This document shows, piece by piece, positions 43,852 through 54,033 of a stretch of DNA of 54,050 bases. A program made the translations under genes and the position numbers. Within the stretch, counting starts at the first letter, position 1. Each line of letters opens with the position of its first letter. This DNA comes from Ferrovibrio sp. (lineage in GTDB: Bacteria > Pseudomonadota > Alphaproteobacteria > Ferrovibrionales > Ferrovibrionaceae), in assembly GCF_019636075.1 (NCBI RefSeq), contig NZ_JAHBYG010000030.1, positions 1 to 54,050 on the forward strand, written 5' to 3'. The notes beneath the pieces are model-generated. The model was not told the origin of the DNA, ran no database searches, and was given only the letters and a program-made list of their open reading frames with translations.

Positions 43852-45660
43852 TTGCTGCAAATCGTCGGTGATGGGCGCATGAACGATTTGCTGGTGAAGA
43901 TTCGCCGGCCGATCGATATGGCGGCGCAGTTCATCGTGGCCTGCCTGGTGCCGTTCACGGTGGGCGATGCGCTGCCGCTCTGGCAGCGCCTGCTCTATCC
44001 GATCCTCACCGCTCTGGTCGTTGGGGCGCAATTCCTGTTGCATCGCAGCTATCGTGGGGATTCCGAACGCAGCAAGACAAATCGAACGCGCTGGTCGCTG
44101 CTGTTCCATCTTGTTTATGCCGCCAATGGCCTGCTGTTTGGCATCGGACTGTCCGTGCTGGCGTTGCTGCCGCGCGGAGAGGGCGTGCTGCTGGCCATCT
44201 GCGGGCTGGTCGGGATGGGTATCTCGGTGGCGCTGACCACGGCGGCGATGGCCTCGCTGTCGCTGCTGCTGGTAACCCTCACCTATCTGCCGCCTTTCCT
44301 GCTGCTGGTGGCGCGTGCCGCGCCGGGCGATCTGTCGCTTGCGGCGACCGGCGGCATGCTGGGTCTGCTGGTGGCGGCTTTTGTGCTGCGGTTCCAAGTC
44401 TATTACCGGCGCGGCAGCGCGCTGGTGGAGCGGCTGCGCGAAAGCTTGCGCGAACGCAGCCAGATCAGCGCAACCGCGCGCGCGGCCGAGGCGCGGCTGC
44501 GTTCGATCCTGGATACGGCGCCGTTTCCCATCGTTGTCGTGCGGCAATCCGATGGCGGCTTTCTTTACAGCAACCGGCCGGCGGCGCAGCTTTTCGGTAT
44601 CGCGCTGCCCGATGATCCCGCAGCCATGGTGCGCTATCGGCTGGATCCAGCGCATCACCATCGCATTTTCGCCGCTCCGGCCGATCAGCCCGAAGATGGC
44701 GCCGAACGGGAATTCCAGCTTGCCACCGCTCATGGCGGTGTTATCTGGGCCAGCATGGCAGCGGTGGCGATGCAATATGGCGGTGCGCCGGCGGCCTTGG
44801 CGGTGGTGCATGATGTCACCGCGCGGCGGCAATCCGAACAGCGGCTGCGCGAGGCCAATGAAACCTTGGCGCATCAAGCCGAAATGCTGGCCGCTCGATC
44901 CGAAACCCTTGAGGCTGCGCGCCGCGCCGCCATCGAAGCGCATCGTGCCGCCGAATATGCAAACCGTGCGAAATCGCAATTCCTGGCCCATATGAGCCAT
45001 GAGTTGCGCACGCCGCTGAATGCCATCATCGGCTTTTCCGAGATCATGGCGTTGCAGATGCTGGGCGCTTCCGGCGTGCAGCAATACGATCGCTATGCCC
45101 GCGATATCCACAACGCGGGCCGGCATCTGCTGTCGGTGATCGATGATATCCTCGATCTATCCAAGATCGAGGCCGGGCGGATGGAGCTGCAGCCCGGGCC
45201 GGTGGTGTGGGGCAATCTGCGCGGGGATTGCCTGCTGCTGGTGCGCCCGCTGGCCGCCGACCGTCAGGTGCGTATGCAGGTGGATGGTCCAGACGAACTG
45301 AGCTTCATTGCCGATAGCCGCATGGCCAAACAGATGCTGGTCAACCTTTTGTCCAATGCGGTGAAGTTCACCGCGCCGGGCGGTCTGGTCAGCCTGCAGG
45401 CCGAGGCTCTGCCCGATGGCGGCGGCACGCTGTTGAGCGTTTCCGATACCGGTATCGGCATGAGCGTCGCGGATATCGACAAGGCTTTGCTGCCTTTCGG
45501 CCAGGCCGACAACGCTATGGTTTCGCAGTTGCGAGGTACCGGCCTGGGGCTGCCCCTGGTGAAGAGTTTGATCGAATTGCATAACGGCCGTCTGGAGATC
45601 GAGAGCGAGCCGGGGCGCGGCACCATTGTCCGCCTATATTTTCCGCCAGTTGCCCAATAG
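43852..45660 (+). CDS. Membrane PAS-domain sensor histidine kinase
   Basis: A 602-residue kinase. About the first 185 residues form six hydrophobic segments in the membrane. Residues about 215-335 form a PAS domain (RSILDTAPFPIVVVRQSDGG, VVHDVTARRQSEQRL), followed by a coiled coil, the phosphorylated His near residue 383 in LAHMSHELRTPLNAIIGFSE, and the ATPase with MLVNLLSNAVKFTAPGGLV and LLPFGQADNAMVSQLRGTGL. I used TTG at 43852 because AGGA lies seven bases upstream; ATG 43879 is the alternative. No response regulator is next to it, so its partner is elsewhere. It follows the LysR gene by 9 bases. Confidence 0.9.
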   Translation: MLQIVGDGRMNDLLVKIRRPIDMAAQFIVACLVPFTVGDALPLWQRLLYPILTALVVGAQFLLHRSYRGDSERSKTNRTRWSLLFHLVYAANGLLFGIGLSVLALLPRGEGVLLAICGLVGMGISVALTTAAMASLSLLLVTLTYLPPFLLLVARAAPGDLSLAATGGMLGLLVAAFVLRFQVYYRRGSALVERLRESLRERSQISATARAAEARLRSILDTAPFPIVVVRQSDGGFLYSNRPAAQLFGIALPDDPAAMVRYRLDPAHHHRIFAAPADQPEDGAEREFQLATAHGGVIWASMAAVAMQYGGAPAALAVVHDVTARRQSEQRLREANETLAHQAEMLAARSETLEAARRAAIEAHRAAEYANRAKSQFLAHMSHELRTPLNAIIGFSEIMALQMLGASGVQQYDRYARDIHNAGRHLLSVIDDILDLSKIEAGRMELQPGPVVWGNLRGDCLLLVRPLAADRQVRMQVDGPDELSFIADSRMAKQMLVNLLSNAVKFTAPGGLVSLQAEALPDGGGTLLSVSDTGIGMSVADIDKALLPFGQADNAMVSQLRGTGLGLPLVKSLIELHNGRLEIESEPGRGTIVRLYFPPVAQ

Positions 45661-45922
45661 GCGGGTGATCTGCCTAGATATGCAGCAAATGCATGGCTGT
45701 CCTGCTAAATGAGAGGATGGTCAAAACCGCTGCGGCGCATTACATCTACCCCTGTCAGATGTTGCGTCGCAGCATCTTTTCAGTTTCCGGCTCCGGCCAG
45801 AAACTAGGCCGTGGTGGCTCCCCCGCCATCCCGGCCTTCCGCGCGTCTCGCGCGGAGCCTCCCTGTTAAGACTTTGCCGGCCTGACACCAGTCAGGCCGG
45901 CCTTTTTTTGTCTTTTCCCTGC
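45661..45922 (+). other. Structure-dense intergenic region, possible small RNA or multiple terminators
   Basis: No ORF of note lies here. In sequence order: a 9-bp stem AGATGTTGC/GCAGCATCT with loop GTC and four Ts (45757-45780); a weaker hairpin GGCCG...CGGCC (about 45808-45836); an 8-bp stem TCCGCGCG/CGCGCGGA (45838-45856); and the T-tailed terminator at 45876-45909. GGCTCC (45789-45794) could also pair with GGAGCC (45854-45859) to enclose two of them. It may be a processed 3' UTR or an independent sRNA. Confidence 0.4.
45876..45909 (+). terminator. Strong intrinsic terminator
   Basis: GCCGGCCTGAC (45876-45886) pairs with GTCAGGCCGGC (45891-45901), a perfect 11-bp stem with loop ACCA. A T7 run follows at 45903-45909. 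It ends plus-strand transcription before the convergent HAD gene. Confidence 0.9.
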
Positions 45923-46573
45923 CTAAACAAAGGTTTGCAGCTCATCCAGATGGCGGATGAGGCGGCAGCCCATGGCTTTGAAAGGCGCATCCAGGGCGGT
46001 ATCGGGCTGTGGCCGGAAGGCAAAAACTTGCATGCCGGCCCGTATTCCGGCGGTAGCTCCGGGCAGGCTGTCCTCAACTACCACGCATTTTTCGGGCGCT
46101 GCACCCATGGTTTGCGCTGCGAACAGGAATAGGTCCGGCGCCGGTTTGCCATGCTGCACCTGCTGGGCGCTGAACAGGCTGCCGGGGCTGAAAAAACGGG
46201 CAAGGTTGGTGCGTCGCAGGCTGAAAGCGATCTTGTCCGATTCGGAGGAGGAGGCCACGCAGCGTGGCCCCCGCAGGCGGCTGAGCAATGCCTCGGCGCC
46301 GGGAATCGGTTGCAGGTCGCGCTCCAGGCGCCGGAAGGTTTCGGCCTGCAGATCGTCGCGGAAGCCCGGCGGCAGGGCGAGGCCATATCGCTCGTGCGCC
46401 AGGCGGAAACAGCTTTCCAGGCTCAGGCCGGTAAAGTCATGCGCCAGGCGGGCCTCGTCAATGGCCGGGTCGAGGCCCAAAGCCGCCAGCTTTTCATGGA
46501 ACACCCGATTGGCCAGCGGCTCGGAATCCACCAGCGTGCCATCCAGGTCGAAAACGATCAGGTCGTGGCTCAT
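45923..46573 (-). CDS. HAD-superfamily hydrolase (phosphoglycolate phosphatase / beta-phosphoglucomutase-like)
   Basis: A 216-residue HAD protein. Motif I is IVFDLDGTLVDSEPLAN with Asp9 nucleophile and Asp11, motif II is CVASSSESDKIAFSLR, motif III Lys is in QVQHGKPAPDLFLFAAQTMG, and motif IV is KCVVVEDSLPGATAGIRAGM. It dephosphorylates a small phosphorylated compound; the VEDSLPG motif is common in sugar-phosphate and beta-phosphoglucomutase-like members. Substrate unknown. It lies 24 bases downstream of msrP in the same direction. Confidence 0.93.
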   Translation of the reverse strand: MSHDLIVFDLDGTLVDSEPLANRVFHEKLAALGLDPAIDEARLAHDFTGLSLESCFRLAHERYGLALPPGFRDDLQAETFRRLERDLQPIPGAEALLSRLRGPRCVASSSESDKIAFSLRRTNLARFFSPGSLFSAQQVQHGKPAPDLFLFAAQTMGAAPEKCVVVEDSLPGATAGIRAGMQVFAFRPQPDTALDAPFKAMGCRLIRHLDELQTFV

Positions 46574-46597
46574 GCCGCCACATTAAACACGGCAGGC

Positions 46598-47560
46598 TCA
46601 CATGAACAGCTTGCGGCCCAGGCCTTCCATGTCCTTGTAGAGGCCGGCCACATGCTCGCCATAGCCGTTATAGATCACGGTGGGAATGCGGTTGCCGGTG
46701 CCGATGATTTCCTCGGTGGCCTGGCTCCAGCGCGGATGCGGCACAGCCGGGTTCACATTGGCCCAGAAGCCGTATTCATCGGGGCCGAGATCTTCCCAGA
46801 AGCTTTTCGGTTGCTTGTCGGTGAAGGTGAAGCGCACGATCGACTTCACCGATTTGAAACCGTATTTCCAAGGCGTCGCCAGCCGCAGCGGCGCGCCCAT
46901 CTGCTTGGGAATCGGTTTGCCGTAAACCCCGGTGGAAATAAAGGCCAGATCGTTGGTGGCCTCGGCCATGCTCAGGCCTTCCACATAGGGCCAGGGATAC
47001 CAATCCTGGCGCTGGCCGCGTGCTTCCTTGGGCCGCATGAAGGTTTCCATGCGCAGGTATTTCGCATCGTTTTTCGGCTTCGCGAAATCCACCAGCGCCT
47101 TCACCGGAAAGCCGCTCCACGGCACCGTCATCGCCCAGGCTTCCACGCAGCGGAAGCGGTAGATGCGCTCTTCCAGCGGCATCTTGCGGATCAGCTCTTC
47201 GGCATCCAGCGTGATCGGTTTTTCCACCAGGCCGTCGATCTGCACATCCCAGGGTTTCAGGTTCAGGCTTTGCGCTGTGTCTGAAATCCGCTTGGTGGTG
47301 CCGAATTCGTAGAAGTTGTTGTAGGTGGTCGCCACTTTTTCCTCGGTCAGCGGCCGGCCGGCTTCGAAGGCGGCATTGCGTTTGGCGGGATAAAGTTCGC
47401 CCGCCATGCCGGCAACCTGAGCCTGGCCGGTATGCGGCATCATGCCGGCAAGGCCGATACCGGCCGCGCCTAGCAGCGCCTGACGCCTGTTCAGGAACAC
47501 CGCCTCGGGCGTTACCTGGCTTTCCTTGATTTCCCAGCCACGCAGCCGCTTGATCAGCAT
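46598..47560 (-). CDS. msrP: Protein-methionine-sulfoxide reductase catalytic subunit MsrP
   Basis: A 320-residue molybdoenzyme. A twin-arginine signal is present in LNRRQALLGAAGIGLAG (Arg25-Arg26), so it is exported folded to the periplasm. The Mo-coordinating Cys138 lies in YRFRCVEAWAMTVPWSGFPV, and downstream QDWYPWPYVEGLSMAEATND and GYGEHVAGLYKDMEGLGRK are typical of MsrP (YedY). It repairs oxidised methionines in periplasmic proteins, normally with electrons from the haem protein MsrQ; no msrQ is in the window. It lies 87 bases downstream of dps, with the dps terminator just ahead of its ribosome binding site. Confidence 0.95.
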   Translation of the reverse strand: MLIKRLRGWEIKESQVTPEAVFLNRRQALLGAAGIGLAGMMPHTGQAQVAGMAGELYPAKRNAAFEAGRPLTEEKVATTYNNFYEFGTTKRISDTAQSLNLKPWDVQIDGLVEKPITLDAEELIRKMPLEERIYRFRCVEAWAMTVPWSGFPVKALVDFAKPKNDAKYLRMETFMRPKEARGQRQDWYPWPYVEGLSMAEATNDLAFISTGVYGKPIPKQMGAPLRLATPWKYGFKSVKSIVRFTFTDKQPKSFWEDLGPDEYGFWANVNPAVPHPRWSQATEEIIGTGNRIPTVIYNGYGEHVAGLYKDMEGLGRKLFM

Positions 47561-47571
47561 GCTAAACCCCT

Positions 47572-47618
47572 AAAAAAACAAATGGCGACGGGGAGAGGCT
47601 ACTCCCATCGCCGCCATT
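47572..47618 (-). terminator. Intrinsic terminator of dps, minus strand
   Basis: Read on the minus strand, AATGG...CGA...GGGAG pairs with CTCCC...TCG...CCATT, then reaches a T7 run (A7 at 47572-47578 on the given strand). It lies between dps and msrP, its T-run ending 12 bases before the msrP start codon. Confidence 0.7.
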
Positions 47619-47647
47619 CGCCAATCACACTTGTAGGTAGGGGATGC

Positions 47648-48118
47648 TCACTTTTCCAGGAGGCTGCGCAGCATCCAGGCGGTTTTTTCATGCACCTGCA
47701 GGCGCTGGGTCAGCAGGTCGGCGGTGGGCTCGTCGCTCGCCTTGTCGGCCTGCGGGAAGATCGCACGCGCGGTGCGCGCCACAGCTTCGTGGCCCTTCAC
47801 CAGATTCTTGATCATGTCGGTGGCTGCCGGAATCTTGGTTTCTTCCGGGATCGAGCTCAACTTCACGAATTGCGCATAGGTGCCCGGCGCGGCAAAGCCC
47901 AGGGCGCGGATACGCTCGGCGATGGCATCCACCGCAAGCGCCAGTTCGGTGTAATGCTGCTCGAACATCAGATGCAGCGTCTGGAACATCGGGCCGGTGA
48001 CATTCCAATGGTAATTATGCGTCTTCAGATACAGCGTGTAGGTGTCGGCCAGCAGGTGCGACAAGCCATCGGCAATCTTCTTCCGATCCTTCTCGTTAAT
48101 CCCGATATCGATATCCAT
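47648..48118 (-). CDS. dps: Dps family DNA-protecting ferritin
   Basis: A 156-residue protein. The Dps ferroxidase motifs are in [20 protein letters not shown] and [20 protein letters not shown], followed by [24 protein letters not shown] helices. It forms a 12-mer cage that oxidises and stores iron with peroxide and coats DNA in stress. I chose the ATG at 48118 because GGAGAAGCCCCC lies just upstream; the frame continues 20 codons further without support. The gene is followed by its own terminator and then msrP, another oxidative-stress gene. Confidence 0.95.
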   Translation of the reverse strand: MDIDIGINEKDRKKIADGLSHLLADTYTLYLKTHNYHWNVTGPMFQTLHLMFEQHYTELALAVDAIAERIRALGFAAPGTYAQFVKLSSIPEETKIPAATDMIKNLVKGHEAVARTARAIFPQADKASDEPTADLLTQRLQVHEKTAWMLRSLLEK

Positions 48119-48221
48119 GGGGGCTTCTCCTTTGCTGCATTCTATATTGGAACCATTCTTGAAAATGGCAATGGCCATACTGTTTTAAATACGGGTCTTT
48201 TCGGCGGTTGATCGCCGATTT

Positions 48222-48635
48222 TCATACTGCGAAATCGCCGTTCTTGGCGGCTTCAAGGGCGGCCTTGGCCCGGTCCCGGTGCTGTTGCGTGATATGCGCC
48301 TGCACGGTGCGCATGGCCAGCAGCAGCACGGCCAGGTCGTCCGTATAGCCAAGCGCGAGAAACATGTCGGGCACGGCATCCAGCGGCAGCACGAAATAGC
48401 CCAGCGCGCCCAGCAGCGTGGCTTTGGCGCGGGCCGGAGTGGCCGGGTCGATGGCGCAGTAATACGCTGTCAGCAGGTCCGCCAGGCGGTCGCGCAGCCA
48501 GGGCAGGCGACCCAGCACGGCCTGTAATTTGGCGCGGAATTGCGGCTTCAGCCTGGCTTCCTCTGCGGCAAGCTTGTCGGGCTCCAGGGCGCCCGCACTT
48601 TCCTCTGGCAGGTTTTCGCGGTTTGCTGCGGTCAT
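48222..48635 (-). CDS. DUF1232 (YkvA-like) membrane-associated protein
   Basis: A protein of about 137 residues. The core LLGALGYFVLPLDAVPDMFL and ALGYTDDLAVLLLAMRTVQA match DUF1232, a short domain with one or two hydrophobic helices and a conserved D-x-x-P-D pattern. The function is not settled. The N-terminal third is charged and may be a coil. The start is uncertain: ATG 48635 is chosen because the longer version from 48683 adds an unlikely 16 residues, and neither has a strong ribosome binding site. It is divergent from the SDR gene at 48752. Confidence 0.8.
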   Translation of the reverse strand: MTAANRENLPEESAGALEPDKLAAEEARLKPQFRAKLQAVLGRLPWLRDRLADLLTAYYCAIDPATPARAKATLLGALGYFVLPLDAVPDMFLALGYTDDLAVLLLAMRTVQAHITQQHRDRAKAALEAAKNGDFAV

Positions 48636-48751
48636 GCTCTGGATATGGTGAGGCGCGCAGCCCTCGCCAAGGGGCGCAGGCATCGGCTATAAACCGGGCA
48701 GATTTTGTAATGCACAGCAACAATTGAGCAAGAAAAGCGGAGGAACTCGGC

Positions 48752-50697
<1,946 letters not shown>

Positions 50698-50709
50698 GGC
50701 CTCGGCCTC

Positions 50710-50756
50710 ACGCAAATTACACGGCGCTCCGGGCAACCGGGGCGCCGTTTGCGTTT
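50710..50756 (+). terminator. Intrinsic terminator of mdh
   Basis: CGGCGCTCCGG (50722-50732) pairs with CCGGGGCGCCG (50737-50747), one T-G pair, with the stable GCAA tetraloop. The stem is extended by ACGCAAA/TTTGCGT (50710-50716 with 50748-50754) across a small bulge. Confidence 0.85.
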
Positions 50757-50784
50757 CAAGTGTCGCGAGGCATCGCACAAAGCC

Positions 50785-50813
50785 TGTAATGGCTAAACTC
50801 TGAAAATTATAAT
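50785..50813 (+). promoter_or_regulatory. Candidate promoter for the lipoprotein gene at 50878
   Basis: A perfect TATAAT -10 hexamer lies at 50808-50813 in an AT-rich stretch (about 50800-50870) that stands out in this GC-rich window. The -35 at about 50785-50790 (TGTAAT) is poor. Confidence 0.4.
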
Positions 50814-50877
50814 ATTCTTATTGGTGTTGTTTATTTATTATACGCCCCTATTGATGGATTTTTTCCGGGGGATATGA

Positions 50878-51753
50878 ATGTCGTCGGTTCGATTGGACAT
50901 GGCTGCAGTTACTGGGGCCGCGGCGCGACTGGGCCATGTCATGCCATGGCTGCGGAGTTTAGCCGTTCTCTGTGTTTTGTTTCTTGCTGCAGCCTGTGCG
51001 CAGGTGCCCAAACAGGCCTTCAACAAGGAGGCTCATGCCGGCCTCAAGCGGATTGCGCTGTTCGAACCGGTCAAGCCAGACAGCTATGCGGTGGCGGTGG
51101 TGCATCATCCTGGCAACAGCTTCGGCCTGATCGGCGGATTGATTGCGGCAGCCGAAATTCAATCCAAAAGCAACGGCTTCACCACCAAGATGCGGGAGCT
51201 TCAGCTCGATTTCGCGGCTTATCTCACGGAATCCGTGGAACAGGCATTGGTGGCGGCAAATTACGAGGTTGTGCGCTTCGCGCCGAACCGGCCCGAGAAC
51301 CGCGTGCTGAACGATTATGCGAATATACCGGTGGAGGCGGACGCTTATCTCGATTGGGCAATCAATTGGCATGGCTTCCTTGCCGCGACTATCCATACCG
51401 ATTACATGCCTTCCACCCGCATTTACGTGCGCTTGGTTGATGCAAAGAGCAAGGCTGTACTCTATTCCGAACTGATTGGTTATGGATTTCAATATGGCGC
51501 CGGCGAACCGGTGCAATTGCAAGCCGAACCCCAGCACCGCTTCCCGACTTATGGATCATTGATCGATGGCGCGGAACAGGCGGCGGAGGCTTTGAAAGCC
51601 GCTGCGCCATTGATTGGCGCCAGGATTTCCAACGATCTCAGGCCCAGCGATTTCGCGCCTAAGGATTCTGGGCCCAAAGATGCCAGGCCAGATGATATGA
51701 AAATCAGTGCTCTCGGAATGGATAATCACGCGTACAGAAATGCGTATCGCTAA
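50878..51753 (+). CDS. Predicted lipoprotein of unknown function
   Basis: A 291-residue protein, not recognised. An N-terminal hydrophobic segment ends in the lipobox FLAAACAQVP, so Cys40 or nearby would be lipidated; it is probably anchored in a membrane facing the periplasm. The mature part has KRIALFEPVKPDSYAVAVVH, a Gly-rich SFGLIGGLIAAAEIQSKS and strands VRFAPNRPENRVLNDYANIP and STRIYVRLVDAKSKAVLYSE. The C-terminus repeats short Asp/Pro/Lys motifs (SDFAPKDSGPKDARPDD). Codons include more A/T-ending ones than the neighbours to the left. It overlaps the next lipoprotein gene by 14 bases. The start is ATG at 50878 after a GGGGGATATGA ribosome site. Confidence 0.72.
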   Translation: MSSVRLDMAAVTGAAARLGHVMPWLRSLAVLCVLFLAAACAQVPKQAFNKEAHAGLKRIALFEPVKPDSYAVAVVHHPGNSFGLIGGLIAAAEIQSKSNGFTTKMRELQLDFAAYLTESVEQALVAANYEVVRFAPNRPENRVLNDYANIPVEADAYLDWAINWHGFLAATIHTDYMPSTRIYVRLVDAKSKAVLYSELIGYGFQYGAGEPVQLQAEPQHRFPTYGSLIDGAEQAAEALKAAAPLIGARISNDLRPSDFAPKDSGPKDARPDDMKISALGMDNHAYRNAYR

Positions 51754-52495
51754 GCGGCTTCCGAAAAATTGGAAGATGATGGTGCGGCGTGAAAGTTTAG
51801 TTGGTTGCCTGGCATTGTTGCTACTGACGGCGCTTTCTGCCTGTGTCACTGCTGGCGGGCAATATGCGCAAAAATCCGCCGAGACATTGGCCAAACGCAC
51901 CGACTACCTCCCTTTGGATAGACTGACCTATCGGACATTGACCATTGGCGAACTGATCGACCAGGAGGTGGGAGAGGCGGATTCGGTGATATTGCTGGAC
52001 CAGCACGAGGCGACTTATGCCAAGGCATTTGCCCTGCCGCAATGGAATGAACCTTACATGGTGAAGATAGACAGCCATGTCGTGGGGGCAATGCACGACC
52101 CCGCTGTTTTCTATCCCACTGTGCTGTTCCTTGATGCGGGCTTCCGGGAGGTGCGACGATCCGATCCATCCGCTTTCACGCTTCGGCGCGATAGCTTTAG
52201 CGGCAACGCAGTGCTGAACGGTACGCTGTTTGTCAATAAATCGAACAGCGAAGAAGCCTATATGGTGATCGTTTCGCAGCGTAGGCACGCGGATAACGCG
52301 CGGGCGTTGCACAGCATTGCTGTGCAGCAAACCATGGTCATGGTGCCGGTCGGCGGCGGCATGATGATGACATGGATGCTTCCCGGTGGAGCCCGGGAAA
52401 GTTCGGCAACGATGATTCCTGCCGCCAGCGGCAGGCTGAAATTACGGCTGGAAAACTATCGCCCTGTTGAGATGAGCGGTAAACCCCCAAAATAG
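51740..52495 (+). CDS. Second predicted lipoprotein of unknown function
   Basis: A 251-residue protein, not recognised. The N-terminus has positive residues, a hydrophobic core and the lipobox LLTALSACVTAGG. The mature part includes LPLDRLTYRTLTIGELIDQE, VFYPTVLFLDAGFREVRRSD, a mid-section GNAVLNGTLFVNKSNSEEAY with YMVIVSQRRHADN, and a methionine/glycine patch VPVGGGMMMTWMLPGG. The ATG at 51740 overlaps the first lipoprotein by 14 bases; ATG 51776 or 51779 are shorter alternatives. No family name is offered. The tight pairing suggests the two lipoproteins act together. Confidence 0.72.
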   Translation: MRIAKRLPKNWKMMVRRESLVGCLALLLLTALSACVTAGGQYAQKSAETLAKRTDYLPLDRLTYRTLTIGELIDQEVGEADSVILLDQHEATYAKAFALPQWNEPYMVKIDSHVVGAMHDPAVFYPTVLFLDAGFREVRRSDPSAFTLRRDSFSGNAVLNGTLFVNKSNSEEAYMVIVSQRRHADNARALHSIAVQQTMVMVPVGGGMMMTWMLPGGARESSATMIPAASGRLKLRLENYRPVEMSGKPPK

Positions 52496-52564
52496 CGACC
52501 TTGCAGCCAGCGCCGTTTTGCATGATTTCACAGATAATTGCCGAAGTTTCGGATGGGAGGGCAT

Positions 52565-53053
52565 ATGCGCGGCAGGGCGGGGGAGCAGAAGCCGTTTTTG
52601 TCGGCGGTGTGCATTATCACGCCTGCCATTGTTCTATTCAGCATATATGCCGTATGGGCGGTGGGGCAAAGCCTTTTGCCTGAGCCTGCAACGCCGCGAG
52701 AGCAGGCAGGCCTCTGGTATCCCGAAGACAATGTTTTTGCCATGGCATGGGTGACGTTGGGTTTTTGGGCCCTGGCATTGCCGGGCAGTGTTTTATTAGG
52801 ATACCCGATGTTGCGGTTCTTGTCCTATCGCGGCTGGGATTCGTATCTTGCCTATGGATTGGGCGGCTTATTCTGCTCTCTCGCATATCGCCCGCTGCTT
52901 GTTTTGATATTTTTAGCTTTTGGTATAAGACTTCCCGGAGAGTATCTTATTCCGTTGTGGTTCGATTGGATTTTGGGCTGTTTGATGGGGCTGGTTGCGC
53001 GCTGGGCGATAACTTGGCGCTGGCTGCAGTGGAATATTTCAAAGCCTTCCTAG
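52565..53053 (+). CDS. Small multi-pass membrane protein of unknown function
   Basis: A 162-residue protein with about four membrane segments, near residues 14-33, 55-80, 90-120 and 125-150. Between the first two is the polar loop EPATPREQAGLWYPEDNVFA. It is not recognised. I chose ATG 52565 because GGGAGG lies upstream; a TTG at 52538 is in frame but weaker. It follows the lipoprotein pair by 69 bases and shares their more A/T-rich codon use (for example GCTTGTTTTGATATTTTTAG in its middle). It may be the inner-membrane partner of the two lipoproteins, an inference from position. Confidence 0.7.
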   Translation: MRGRAGEQKPFLSAVCIITPAIVLFSIYAVWAVGQSLLPEPATPREQAGLWYPEDNVFAMAWVTLGFWALALPGSVLLGYPMLRFLSYRGWDSYLAYGLGGLFCSLAYRPLLVLIFLAFGIRLPGEYLIPLWFDWILGCLMGLVARWAITWRWLQWNISKPS

Positions 53054-53083
53054 CGGCCGGACCCTGGTTCGAGGAGAAACTGA

Positions 53084-53275
53084 ATGCGCCTGCTGATCGC
53101 CATTTTCCTGCCCTGGCTGTTGTTTTTCACCATCGGGCGTCCGGTGGCGGGCATTATCTGCCTGATCCTGCAGCTCACGCTGATCGGCTGGATTCCGGCG
53201 GCGCTGTGGGCCGTGTATGCGCTCAGCCAGTACAGCACGGCCAAGCAGATCGAACAGGCCAAGCTGGGCCAGTAA
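53084..53275 (+). CDS. YqaE/Pmp3 family membrane protein
   Basis: A 63-residue protein with two membrane helices: LLIAIFLPWLLFFTIGRPVA and GIICLILQLTLIGWIPAALW, ending in a polar tail AVYALSQYSTAKQIEQAKLG. The ILQLTLIGWIPAALWAVYAL pattern is the Pmp3/YqaE/Plasma-membrane-proteolipid-3 signature, although the N-terminal cysteine-type start of some members is absent. It is linked with membrane potential and salt stress in other organisms. A GAGGAGAAACTGA ribosome binding site precedes the ATG. The next gene starts 9 bases later. Confidence 0.82.
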   Translation: MRLLIAIFLPWLLFFTIGRPVAGIICLILQLTLIGWIPAALWAVYALSQYSTAKQIEQAKLGQ

Positions 53276-53284
53276 GGCGCATCC

Positions 53285-53929
53285 ATGGGCGAGGTTCTGC
53301 CGCCGGGGCCTTCTGAGACCGGGCCCGCAACCGGGCCAGCAACCGGACCAGGCCCGGACGGCGATTACACCGGCCGGCGCTGGCGGGTGGTTGGCGGCGG
53401 CCCACGCCGTCCGATCGAGCGCGCCGCCCTGCGCTATCTGCTGGCTATCGTCATCGCGCCGCCTTTGGGGCTGCTGGTGGCGCATGCTCCCATGCTGTTG
53501 CTGATCGTGCTGGGCCCGCTGGGCATCGGCTTGATCGCCGCCGGATTTGCCCTGGCGCTGGGGGCGGCGATTGCGATGTATCCGGTGATGGCGACAGTGG
53601 GTCTGGGGATGCTGCTGCTGCTGGATTGGCGCGCCGGACGCGGCGGCCCGGTCACAATGGCCGATCCGCGTCCCTATGCCCTGCTGGGCGGCCTGTCCGG
53701 CATGATCACCGGTCTGGCGCTGGCGGATTGGAGCGGCGCGCAAGGCATCGGCGGTGTACTGCTGGGGTTGGGCTTCGGCGCTTATGGCGGCTGGCTCGGC
53801 CTGGCCATCGGCATGGTGGCCGGCCTGATCATGCGCGCCACCGATCCGCGTTTGCAGCCGCCCGGCGGGGGCATGGGCGGGGGCATGGCGGCGGAAGCCG
53901 TGATCATCGAGCCGCTGCGGCGCGATTAA
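53285..53929 (+). CDS. Glycine-rich multi-pass membrane protein of unknown function
   Basis: A 214-residue protein, not recognised. The first ~30 residues are Pro/Gly/Thr-rich (SETGPATGPATGPGPDG), coded by short near-repeats ACCGGGCC. Hydrophobic spans follow at about 45-60, 65-90, 92-105, 130-150 and 155-180, several rich in Gly. The last 35 residues are hydrophilic with a Met/Gly patch and end with EAVIIEPLRRD. The gene sits 9 bases after the Pmp3 protein, so the two are probably one unit. No function is proposed. Confidence 0.75.
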   Translation: MGEVLPPGPSETGPATGPATGPGPDGDYTGRRWRVVGGGPRRPIERAALRYLLAIVIAPPLGLLVAHAPMLLLIVLGPLGIGLIAAGFALALGAAIAMYPVMATVGLGMLLLLDWRAGRGGPVTMADPRPYALLGGLSGMITGLALADWSGAQGIGGVLLGLGFGAYGGWLGLAIGMVAGLIMRATDPRLQPPGGGMGGGMAAEAVIIEPLRRD

Positions 53930-54033
53930 CCGCCCCGGTTGCGCCGGATTGCATCCCTGCAATTCGGCGCTTGCTTCCGGCCGCCGCTCTCCTACATGGT
54001 CAGCCGAGAGAAAGTACCGGGAGTTCCGCAATT

